Below, piece by piece: positions 51,069-64,000 of a stretch of 64,000 nt of DNA. Origin of the DNA: Trichinella spiralis (taxonomy: Eukaryota; Nematoda; Enoplea; Trichinellida; Trichinellidae); NCBI GenBank assembly GCA_000181795.3, contig CM012955.1, positions 11,699,859 to 11,763,858 on the forward strand, written 5' to 3'. Within the stretch, counting starts at the first letter, position 1. Each line of letters opens with the position of its first letter. The notes under the pieces are model-generated. The model ran no database searches. It saw nothing but the letters and a program-made list of their open reading frames with translations, and was not told where the DNA came from. The position numbers were made by a program, and so were the translations under genes.

Positions 51069-52982
51069 ATGGTGATTCGAACTGGTACCGATTCCAAATT
51101 AGCAACCTCCTCGTCATCGGTGAGCACAAATCACTTGCACTCGAACAGTGCATTTTTGATCATCGGAATTCTGGTGATCTTTGTCAAAATTTTTCAACTT
51201 TACATCATGCTGGTGAAAAAGTTGCCGGTCAAGAATTTCCTCTTCATCAAAGGTAAGTATTAGATTTTTCACTTGTACTTGATTTCAGTTAAAAATTTCA
51301 TTTGCAATTTTGAATAATTTTAATTCAATTAAATAATTCGTAATTCTACAGCTGCTTAGCAACGTTGAAATTTATGTCTCTTGCAAATGCTTGCATTTTT
51401 GTCGCATTTTTATTCAGCTGCTTCTGAATAGCAGTAGGTAAAATTGAAACAATTGACAATGATGTTTTTCTTTTTTTCCCCTTGAAAACAAAACTGCTGT
51501 GCTAAAACTTAAAGCAGTATTAAGAAATATGTCACTGTGTTTTTTTTATTATTTCGCAGTTGAGGATCTGATTAGCTGCTTACGTAAAGCGATGACTGCC
51601 TCATGATCACAAATAGTATAATGTACAATTTGAAACCACTCCACTGGGAGGATCCTAAACTGTTGGGTCAGGTTTCATTGTCAACACAATAGATACTTTT
51701 AATTTTACTCCGTGACCAAATGCAAATGCATGTCATTTTTAAAATTATCCACCTAACGTTTTTAGTTTCAGCGTAAAAATTATTCCGAATCACTTGAACG
51801 ATAATAAGCAGTAATTATATTATGCATGAGATTATGTGTCGAAATTTCTGCAAAGAAATCCCGAAGGATTGCATGTTATTTTATAAATGAAATGTGCTGT
51901 TGGAAATTCAGTTTCTGTGATTTTTCACGAATGAACGAAATGGCTGTCAGGAAGCTTTTATTTTTCAGATGAAAGTTATTTACTTGAAGAAAAAGCAAAC
52001 ACTAATTTGTTTAAATTATTTTATCAGTGCTTTTTCGATTTAATCGAAATGTTGTTTTCAATACTGGCCCGTTCAGATTATCAGACGGAACTGTCAGCGT
52101 AGTCATAGGCAGACGTGTGACCAGTGGTTGATTTTATTTTTGCTGGTCGACTGTTTCTCATTCATTTATTCACGATACTCAAAGCTGATTTGATTGTGTG
52201 CTTTAGGCAACACTGTAGCAGAAGTGTTTACCGGTTTGGGATATATGACATCCGCTATTCGACGAATATATGTATTTTTGCATCGGATCACTTTGTCGAA
52301 TCGATTTGACTGTCTTTTTTACGCATTTCACATTACTGCATTTCCGTTTTCTGATATTTTTTCTTCGTTTTGTCTTTGCGCACTAGCAGTGGAGCAAGGA
52401 CTAGCAATCGGCTTTCATAATCTATACAAAAAGCTGACCGATAATGTCCTTCGAATTATTCTTGCACTTTTATTTGTCTGCTCTTTCAGCTTAAACGTGC
52501 TAAATTGGATTTCAATTTTGCAAAAACGAGATTACACAGTATCAGCCAACTGTAACCTCTATGAGTGCACCTCTGCGTGGTTTTATGAACTGCAGTATAT
52601 TTTGCCGTTATTTTTTACAACCGTTACTGTGATTATACACTTGGGCACATTTGTACTTTTTCGTTTACTTCGTCGTGAACAAGGTTCCAACAATGAAATG
52701 CAAATGACACACACTCGACGCGTGAGCAGTATTTTCATTTCTAAATTTATTATCGCTTCTATGGAACGTTTGCTTTTGCTGACCAACGATATGTTTGCAA
52801 CCAAAAGTGAACTCAGCTCGATATTATGGATGCTGCAAGGCTTCAACGTGATCCTGCAGACGGTCATCTACCTTTACGTTTATCCGGATTTTCGAGCTGA
52901 AGTTGCGGCATTATCCACGTGGCGTCGTTGTTGTTCTAAAAAAGAGCAAGTTTCCGTTCAAAGTATTGGAAACTTTGCTTGA
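51069..52982 (+). CDS. Seven-transmembrane (serpentine) receptor, family unassigned
   Basis: Two exons (51069-51252 and 52207-52982) join as AAAG|GCAAC to give 319 aa. Seven hydrophobic segments are visible: SAFLIIGILVIFVKIFQLYI; NTVAEVFTGLGYMTSAI; a segment with FCLCALAVEQGLAIGF; ILALLFVCSFSLNVLNWI; LQYILPLFFTTVTVIIHLG; FISKFIIASMERLLLL; and ILWMLQGFNVILQTVIYLYV. PDFRAEV follows, then a Cys-containing basic tail (WRRCCSKK). The third segment's A-VEQ-LA resembles the ERxxA motif of nematode SRA-superfamily chemoreceptors, with Gln in place of Arg. A soluble, Ser-rich N terminus precedes helix 1. Ligand and family are unknown. The true 5' end is unsure: an acceptor-like TTTGTAG lies at 51036 and an upstream exon is possible. 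Confidence 0.7.
51253..52206 (+). other. Intron of the receptor gene
   Basis: A 954 bp AT-rich intron between helix 1 and helix 2 of the receptor, with donor GTAAGT and acceptor GTGCTTTAG. No nested gene is apparent. Confidence 0.7.
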
Positions 52983-54176
52983 CCATTTGCGTTGCACTGA
53001 TTTTGCAGTAAGCATGAAAAATCTGATTTTTCAGTTTTTACATTCTAAATAGTAGCCGAATTGCGATCAATACATTATTAGTATAGGTTGAAATGATGTC
53101 TTTTTATTTAATTTTATAATTCTTTTCGAATCTTCATTCTTATCCCTGTAAAATGAATAAATAAACTACATAGTGCGTTGTTTTTTTTGGACGTTCGAAC
53201 GTTCAATTCTATATCAAAAGTGGAAACGTTTTACGAGAAACGCTGTAGATTGTGTAATGTGAATTCTGTAATTAACCGCACATTCAGAGTACTATTAACT
53301 GCTTGGCAGATTTAATAAATTAAAGAGATTTGAGAATTTGTAGATTAATTTAATTTTATTTGCATTAAATGAAGCCGAATATTTTTTTAACTGATTGATT
53401 TTTCACCGATTATGTAGAAATTGAAAAGAAGATCTAGTACAAACCCAGTATACCCCTACTATTTATTCAAAAATTTTCTCTTTACTTTATTATTCAACTG
53501 AGTAATAGATTATTGTTTTTTAAATTGACAATTAAAATGAACACCTGTTTTATTATTTATTTATTTTATTTATTCATAATATTCCTATGAATCTCCCAGT
53601 GAAGATGAAGTAAAAATATTTCACATTTCGATATGTATATATATGTATTTTCAGACAAAATTTGTTCATTATTCCTATTTTTGACTTCACTACCTATTTT
53701 CCACACTTGTATTAGACTTTATTAAATGAATTTTTCCAATCACTGAGTTGAAACGTTTAGCTGTAAAATTTATCAGCAGCTACATCTTTTTTGCATAAAA
53801 TATACGATGAGACTGAACGGTTCAGTGTTGTCTGTCATTCAGAATGTTAGCATTTGTTTTCCCTCTTTCTAGTTTGCTTTACATTTTGAGAATTCTTTCT
53901 AACAGTCACAAAGCGTTCGTTTTACTAAAGAAGCCATTTAGCATCTTTAAGCAACTATGCTTTTTCTGATGGGACGGATTCAGCTACGACTTTTATCGGA
54001 TGCCCCAACTGCTTCGGTATACCAAATGCAACAATCTAAAATAGAGCACGCAATAACAGAATCGCAAATATATAAATGTTACTTGAATTGCACTAGACGG
54101 ATGGACTTCAGTTTTTGTTTTGGTCGATAAAATAAAGTTCTGTGATTTTTCAAATGAAAATTCAATTTGTTCTTCA
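52983..54176. other. Intergenic, convergent 3' ends of receptor and EFCAB7-like gene
   Basis: AT-rich, with candidate polyadenylation signals (AATAAATAAA near 53155) for the receptor transcript. No gene is seen. Confidence 0.6.
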
Positions 54177-56672
54177 TTATTCAAATTCTAAATGAATATA
54201 GCGTATGGTAATGCGTTCAGATGCTGACGTGTACTTTACAAGCGTTACTTTGCTTTCAAAAAGAATTGCAGCAAATTCATTTCTTTCATACAAAAGTAAT
54301 TTGTAAGTGTCACTTTCATGCAGAATATGGTGGAAATTTTCTGAAAGAAAATGGCACAATGCTTGCCATTTTCCGCTGCTTATAGTTTGAATATGGAGCA
54401 CCTCGATTTGTTCAATCGCTACTTTGCTGGATATTCGAATGGAAAATGGGCAGACCGAAAAAAAAATTTTTTTAAGTATTGTACGACTGTGAAGCAACAA
54501 AAATCTTATAAATTCGATTTATTACTTCATCTAGTTCCAGCTTGTAATTGCAGCCCATCGATTCAAGTGACAGCCACATATCTGTTGTGTCTGATTTGCA
54601 ATCTTCGGCTTCCATTTCATGAAGCTCAAGGAAGTCTCGAAGAGTGAGTTCTTCATTTTTCAAATCAAAGTGTTCTATAGATTAAAATTAGAAAATAAAA
54701 CGAAAGATAGCTCGCTTTTCTGAATTGTTCAATTTCAAATACCTTGAATGACATTCCATTCTTCATCGCTTACAGTTTCATCGCCTGTACGGATGTTGTA
54801 CAGATTGAACTCTTCTCGAGTAAGCGTTCCGTTGTTGTCCAAGTCGCAGAGATCAAAAATGTTCATCAAAGCAAGTCTTGAATTTCAAACAAATACAACA
54901 CAAACAGCAATTTATGTTGACAATACGTTTTTTACTTCATTTCTTTGGTCAAGCAAGGCTTTCCAGCTCTGTCAACTTTCAGAAGTGGCACTTTATTTTT
55001 CTCGCTTTCAATTGTCTTTCTAGGCTTGAACAGACACTGTGTCGTAAATGGGACAATAATATATCTGCCTGCAGGTAATTGTTGGTGAATAATAGATTTT
55101 CCCTGAAAATGTTTGGCTAGTAAATCATTCCTGAACTTGATCCGTGCATAATTCTTCTTTTCCACTGAACAGTCAGTTGAATACTGAAATTATCATATTA
55201 CACAAGAATTGAATCTCACCTGCGATGTATCACTGTCAGTTGCTGATAACTGCACAACACGGTCATCTTCATCATAAATGATAATCCACACGTCAACTGT
55301 CTGCATAGGTTTGGTGTCAAACGCTCCTAAAACAGAAAATCTGATTTAATAACTTCAAATTATTAGATACTGATAAAAATAGAAGTGTCGCTGAAGTTCA
55401 ATTCAAAGCTCAGCTGTAATTGAACTTATAAATATGTACAATACACAGAATTAAGCATCGCAAACGGATAGATATTTATTCATTTTAATATATGGAAATC
55501 AGAAGGTATATAAAAAACTGAATTAATAATTCTGAAAAAAATCAATGTAAAATATTCAATCATTATGGAAATAACTATAAGAAATTTAAAAAAATGTATA
55601 TGAGAGAAACTAACCAGCAAGATGTTGAATTTCAATTGTAATATTTTGCAGTTCAACATTTGTTATTCTGTACTGATGACTGGAAATTATCGTTTGGTTT
55701 TCAATATGATCGAGTACAAAAAATCCTCTACGCTCCACGCAATTCTGCAATAAAATACACGTTTCAGTGATGCTTGGAAATTCAAGAAAGTACTTTTCTT
55801 TAATAACTGCACCGCTATAATGTAAAATTACCATCGTATCATTTGCATCGTCGTTGTTACCGTCGTCATTAGGAGACAATTCTTTTTAAAAAATGAAAAT
55901 CAATGTGGAACATATGAAATTTTTATGAAAATAATAAACCAACTTGTTTCATCCTTTTTCAGCATTTTGTAATTGGCCAAAGATAGTTGTTTCAGCTCAT
56001 TTATAGCCTCTTCATAGCAAATAATAAGCTGAAAGAGAAATCTAGATGTAACTTTGATACATCCTTAAATGTAGCGCGTACTTTATTGTATTCTATGGAC
56101 TGTTCACCATCATCTGAATCGACTTTTGAATTTAATGCGTCAATTTCAAAGTCCATCAATTGCGAATTATTCTTTTAATAAATGAACAAGCATAAAAGTT
56201 ACGTTTAATTCAATTTTTTCATACTTCAGTCATCAAGGCGTTCAATTTGGAAATGCTGATTGTACCACAGTTGGATTTATCGAAGCATCGAAAAGCATCG
56301 CGCAACGTATCCTCTTTAACGGGTTTTATCATTTTAAATATTTCACAAAACGTCAAAAAACTGAATGCTGAAATTTAATTTGCCAATAGTTAAATTTCAA
56401 GACCATATGAGAACATTTTGATATTGCTATCAAATATTTTAAAACAAATGCACTAATCACTTACGGCATTCTTCACTTTTAGGTAAATCATCAATTGATG
56501 GACTGCAGCCAGCCACTTGCAATGCTTGCAGAAGCTCATCAACAGTTTTTAAATCACATGACAAGCTACCTTTTATTAAAACAAAAGCAATTTCCGCTTC
56601 TTTTTCATCAGAAGTTTCCATCATCTCAGTTTCTGAATAAGTAAACGCGGCCATTACGTTTATTGAACACAT
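54177..56672 (-). CDS. EFCAB7: EFCAB7-like EF-hand protein, one splice acceptor damaged
   Basis: Human EFCAB7 works with IQCE to hold the EVC-EVC2 complex at the base of the primary cilium in Hedgehog signalling. About ten exons read from MCSINVMAAF (56672) to a TAA at 54177. Matches to the human protein run in order: an N-terminal helical EF-hand pair (LLQALQVAGCSPS; LRDAFRCFDKSNCGTISI near 56280); a degenerate EF loop (VDSDDGEQSIEY); the mid-domain RRGFFVLDHIENQTIISSHQ (about 55700); a canonical EF-hand LCDLDNNGTLTREEFNLY (about 54830-54785); DMWLSLESMGCNYKLELDE (54526-54600); and CPFSIRI...IEVLHIQ (from 54452 downward). The last junction aligns exactly with human LELTEACPF but lacks an AG. 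It is head-to-head with the aPKC gene. Family identification is good; function in this organism is inferred. Confidence 0.78.
54456..54525 (-). other. EFCAB7 intron with GT...CG ends
   Basis: Homology places the splice exactly between GAA (54528-54526) and GTC (54455-54453). The donor is GTAAT, but the 3' end reads TTTTTTTTTCG on the minus strand instead of a TTTTCAG-type acceptor. An AG further upstream (CACAG, 54487) would put the next exon out of frame and hit a stop within a few codons. A one-base loss of A from CAG would explain it. Confidence 0.6.
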
Positions 56673-57878
56673 ACATACCAGACGCTAACCAGCACCATGA
56701 CAACCAAACAAACATTAAGTAAACTGTGTATTGTTCCATTTTGCTTCTTTAGTATTTATTTTAAATGATAATTAATATTTTTCAAAAGATAAATTGAGTC
56801 ATTTTTAAAAAATAAAATAAAATAAAATAAAAATAATTATTGTATGTCAGTTGATAAAATGCTGAGAGTATTTCCATATTTCAGAATAAAAGTTTCTACC
56901 AACCACATAGTGAGAGTTCATGCACTTAAAACATGCACTTGGCAAAGACTGCTTTTAAAAACATTCTTAATAAAATTTATTAAATGTGATCAATTCAAAT
57001 TATTAAAAAATTTTTTAAAAATTATTCTCTCGTATTTTACAAGATAATATAACAAGCCAAATGGACGCAGAAAATTTTTTAAACTTATGCCTAAAGTTTA
57101 TTTAAAAAAATAAAAATGATTGGTGAATTATATTTTTCAATATATTGCAACGGTTTTAAAAAAATTTATTTTTAAAACACATTTGTTGACACTTTTTGAC
57201 ACCTCAACTTTTGTTTTCACTTAAACCTGCAAATCATTAATAGAACAGTTATTTTCTGTACTGTCACGATGCTTTGAATATGAAAGAATGCAGTTTTCAA
57301 GGTGTTCGTATTTACTCTACGACTGTTAAGATTAGAATATTTTCAAATTTTCAATTATCTAAACACCGTCAACTGCATTTTTATTGAATGCCTTTATTTG
57401 AATAACTATATTAATTAATTATACAAGTCAAATTTCTACTGCTTGTTTATTTTGAGTTGCTCTTGTTATGCGGCAGTTTTTTTCAATTTTGGCTTATTTG
57501 ATTCTGTGTTTGGATGAAATCATTTATCCACTGAAACAGGTAAAAGACTAATAAATTACTGACTGAAAAGTTTTGCGCCATTCAGGTGTTTCTACCTTTA
57601 AGCAGCAGAACTATATTTATTTACTGTTATGCTTTTATAGCTTTCTTGTTTTCATGAAGCTCGGAAAGTTCTTTTGTACTTTTACTGCTGTGACCTTTTA
57701 TAATTTGCGCTATTTCATATCGCAATACATGTTCGAAATTTTATATCTTTCACTTTGCTTTTATCTCACGTGCTAAGTTTAATTTGATTTGAAGTAAAAC
57801 TTTTAGTCCGAACTGTGATAAATGCCAGAACCCCTTTCCAGAAGTTCTACTTCAAGCCTGTCGTATTGTTTTAGCGCA
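56673..57878. other. Divergent intergenic region, EFCAB7 / aPKC
   Basis: A 1.2 kb, very AT-rich spacer between two head-to-head genes, presumably with both promoters. No gene or clear promoter motif is visible. Confidence 0.6.
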
Positions 57879-61798
<3,920 letters not shown>

Positions 61799-61935
61799 GT
61801 TGAACCAAAATTTATGATAGATATTTCAATGAAGTTTTCACCATTACATTTTTTATTTGAAAATAATTGCAGCTATGCTTTTATTTCCAATACGGATTAT
61901 GCGAAATTTAAATAAAATCTTATTTGTTATTCATG

Positions 61936-61987
<52 letters not shown>

Positions 61988-62640
61988 TTATTTATTTATT
62001 TATTATTTATTTATATATTTATATATATATACATATATATTCTGCATTTATACAATTTGTTTGTCGAGCTTTTTCTTTTTTGATTTTTACCAATCTATAT
62101 AGCAACTATTAATTGGTAATAAACTTAAAATTTTAGGTGTTTCTATTTCTACTACTCATTGTGTTTCACATGAACAAGAGAAACTCCAGTTATCCAAAAC
62201 AACAGAAAATTGCATATCAGTTTTGTGAGTGCTAAACAATGTAGTGACAATTATTTGTGAAAATTCTTTTTCAGTACAATATGTTGTGATGTAACAAAGT
62301 AAAATGTAATTCCCTCTCCACAGTTTCATTCAATTTACATCGAAAAACTTGAAAAAGAACCATATAGCATGTTAAGAATTGCTAAGAAATTTTTTGACGA
62401 AACCTTATCGTTTCAGTCTGGATTTTGTTACGGTGAATTTCACAAAAATCTGCAACTTCAGAAATCAAAATGTTACCATGCATATTAAAGGTGCATAAAT
62501 GTTCAAAAACTGCATCACTATTTGTGAGCACACACCAGACAGATTCATGAAGAAGGAAAATGTAAAGCATGATCAAAATGTAACGAGAAACCACAATAGA
62601 TTCATTTCATATATGAATGAATAATGTATGTTGGAAGAAA
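61799..62640. other. aPKC 3' region and AT-rich spacer
   Basis: A candidate polyadenylation signal AATAAA lies near 61912 and a second near 62119. A long TA/TTTA block sits at 61936-62040. No gene is seen. Confidence 0.6.
61936..62040. repeat. Long (TA)n then (TTTA)n microsatellite
   Basis: About 45 bp of pure TA is followed by TTTA units and more TA, over roughly 100 bp. This is the longest simple repeat in the window. Confidence 0.95.
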
Positions 62641-62852
62641 TAGCGAAAATAAAAGATATTACAGGTATGCTTCAATTACCACCAATTCACCAAACGGATT
62701 TTGTACTTGCTTACTAAGGGATTTTTACTCGAAGATAATTTTTTCTTCACTTTTACGAAATATTAACTACGTAATGGCCAACAAGGAATAAATGACCTCT
62801 AAATTTCGCAGTTTCCCCAACATAATACGTTGGTAACATGCCATTTTTTTCA

Positions 62853-63520
62853 GAATACCTAGAGAAATACGCAACCAGGAATGCTGCCGGTAAATTTAAT
62901 ATAGTTGTCTAACTGTTCCTGCTCGATTCAAACGGATTCAAGCCATATTGGAGAAAAACGTTTGTCCAACAATTTCGAAATTTTGCGGGCTACAGAATTT
63001 GCCTGTTTCGCAATAAAAGGGTTCTCAAAATTTCGTATTTTTAAATCATTATACACTTAAACAGATATCTTATAGATCTATGTAGAATTTCATCGGAAAC
63101 TGCCTATTAGTCCTGGAAGAATGGGAATCAAGATTTGGCACGGCCTGCCTTAATTCATAGCACAGCTTTCCACGTTTCTTGCTATATCTCGAGAAATAAG
63201 CAACCGGTAAAGAAAATGATACGTTTATTCCATTTCCCCATTCGTTCGGCTTCGGTTAAAGTCCATACAGGCCATTTTGGGCGAAAAACGTTTTTCTCGA
63301 AAATTTCGAAATTTCATGGACTATAGACTTGGTTGCTTTTGCAGAAATCGGCGAAAATTTTGATTTCAAAATTTGCAATTTTTTTGATTGTAATAATTTC
63401 ATATTGATAAAAGAAAGTGTTTTCTAGAGTTTCAACGCAAACTTTTCGGTCGTAGTGTAATAAATGGCCGCGAAAGTTGGAATACTGTCTCGCTTAATAC
63501 ATGGGTGTGCTTCCCACATT
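62853..63520. repeat. Two diverged tandem copies of a roughly 330 bp repeat
   Basis: Related blocks recur at an offset of about 330 bp: CCTAGAGAAATACGCAACCAG (62858) with CTCGAGAAATAAGCAACCGG (63188); CCATATTGGAGAAAAACGTTT (62943) with CCATTTTGGGCGAAAAACGT (63272); TTTCGAAATTT-(GG)CTA-AGA-TT just downstream in both; and TAGAATTTCATCGGAAAC (about 63080) with TAGAGTTTCAACGCAAAC. Coding frames are absent, so this looks like an eroded satellite or dispersed repeat. Unit boundaries are approximate. Confidence 0.6.
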
Positions 63521-64000
63521 TAAAGTGATTCGCAGGCGGAACTCTAAATGTGAAGGCTGGCCACTGGTTGCTGTATGTAGCTCCATGTGCAATTTCCAAG
63601 CTGTCACTACGGCCATATTAAACGAATGTGAAATGGCGGGTAACCAGATAACATTTTATCCAACACATCCACACCACCCATATATTTGTTCCACTGCAGT
63701 ACGATGCTTGGCTCTGCAACATCGAAACAAAAGGCGTGCCTCTAGGGAAGTACAATGCATTATTGAATTCCTTCGCCATATATGGAAGCAGTATTGTAAT
63801 TACAATAATTAATCTGTATTAATTACAACACTCCCAATTTACGCAATTGATTATTTAATGAGATATTTGGCAAAACTGCATGACAGCAACGGTGTCATTT
63901 ACAGAGGGAAATAATGCAAAACTGCACAAAATTTTCAATTCATTCTGCTCATTGTAATTAATTCTCATATCTATATTGTTTTACGCATCATATTACGCAC
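63521..64000. other. Right-edge stretch, no recognised gene
   Basis: An open frame of about 100 codons runs to 63812 on the plus strand but has no motif I recognise and no clear splice sites. It may be part of the repeat's flank or a gene fragment cut off from its context. Confidence 0.4.

Noticed and set aside
54177-54500. Reading the last EFCAB7 exon from the CACAG acceptor at 54487
   Set aside because: That AG leaves the downstream CPFSIRI segment out of frame and meets a stop after four codons, whereas homology demands a join at 54455.
63501-63812. 103-codon frame near the right edge
   Set aside because: No recognised family and next to repeats; could be a gene fragment but the sequence does not support a call.

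Overview
The window is animal nuclear DNA. It is AT-rich, with many protein genes split by short (about 50-70 bp) GT-AG introns with T-rich acceptors, a few introns of 0.5-1.6 kb, and many TA, CA and trinucleotide microsatellites. Gene content, intron style and start codons that sit just behind splice acceptors suggest an ecdysozoan, most likely a nematode. Retention of CABIN1, ARID2 and EFCAB7 homologues makes an early-branching (clade I / Dorylaimia-like) nematode plausible, but this is inference and the species cannot be read from the sequence.

Layout, left to right. ATG4-type autophagy protease (+, 521-3368). ARID2/BAF200-like chromatin-remodelling subunit (-, 4814-11226), with a GC/CpG-rich island upstream. 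COA3-like cytochrome oxidase assembly factor (-, 13758-13982). hnRNP M / MYEF2-like RNA-binding protein (+, 14752-17343). ATP synthase coupling factor 6 with an unusual acidic tail (+, 20618-21253). A giant BLTP1/Tweek/KIAA1109 bridge-like lipid-transfer protein (+, 21887-34746, seven exons, about 4,053 aa). A small three-exon gene of unknown family (-, 35432-37106) whose intron holds a decayed hAT transposon. CABIN1-like TPR protein (+, 40348-48393). A seven-transmembrane receptor (+, 51069-52982). An EFCAB7-like EF-hand protein (-, 54177-56672) with one damaged splice acceptor. Atypical protein kinase C (+, 57879-61798). The right edge holds a diverged tandem repeat of about 330 bp period and no recognisable gene.

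These are ordinary housekeeping and regulatory genes: autophagy, chromatin, RNA processing, mitochondrial ATP synthesis and respiratory assembly, lipid transport, signalling and polarity. There is no operon-like or pathway cluster. Several pairs are head-to-head (COA3/hnRNP M; the unknown gene/CABIN1; EFCAB7/aPKC) and may share promoter regions. I saw no rRNA, convincing tRNA, CRISPR or viral element. The points most worth a second look are the EFCAB7 homologue and its GT...CG intron, the hAT relic with intact target-site duplication, the extended factor 6, a pre-miRNA-like hairpin at 49191-49250, the CpG island near 11.7-12.2 kb, and starts immediately behind acceptor sites.
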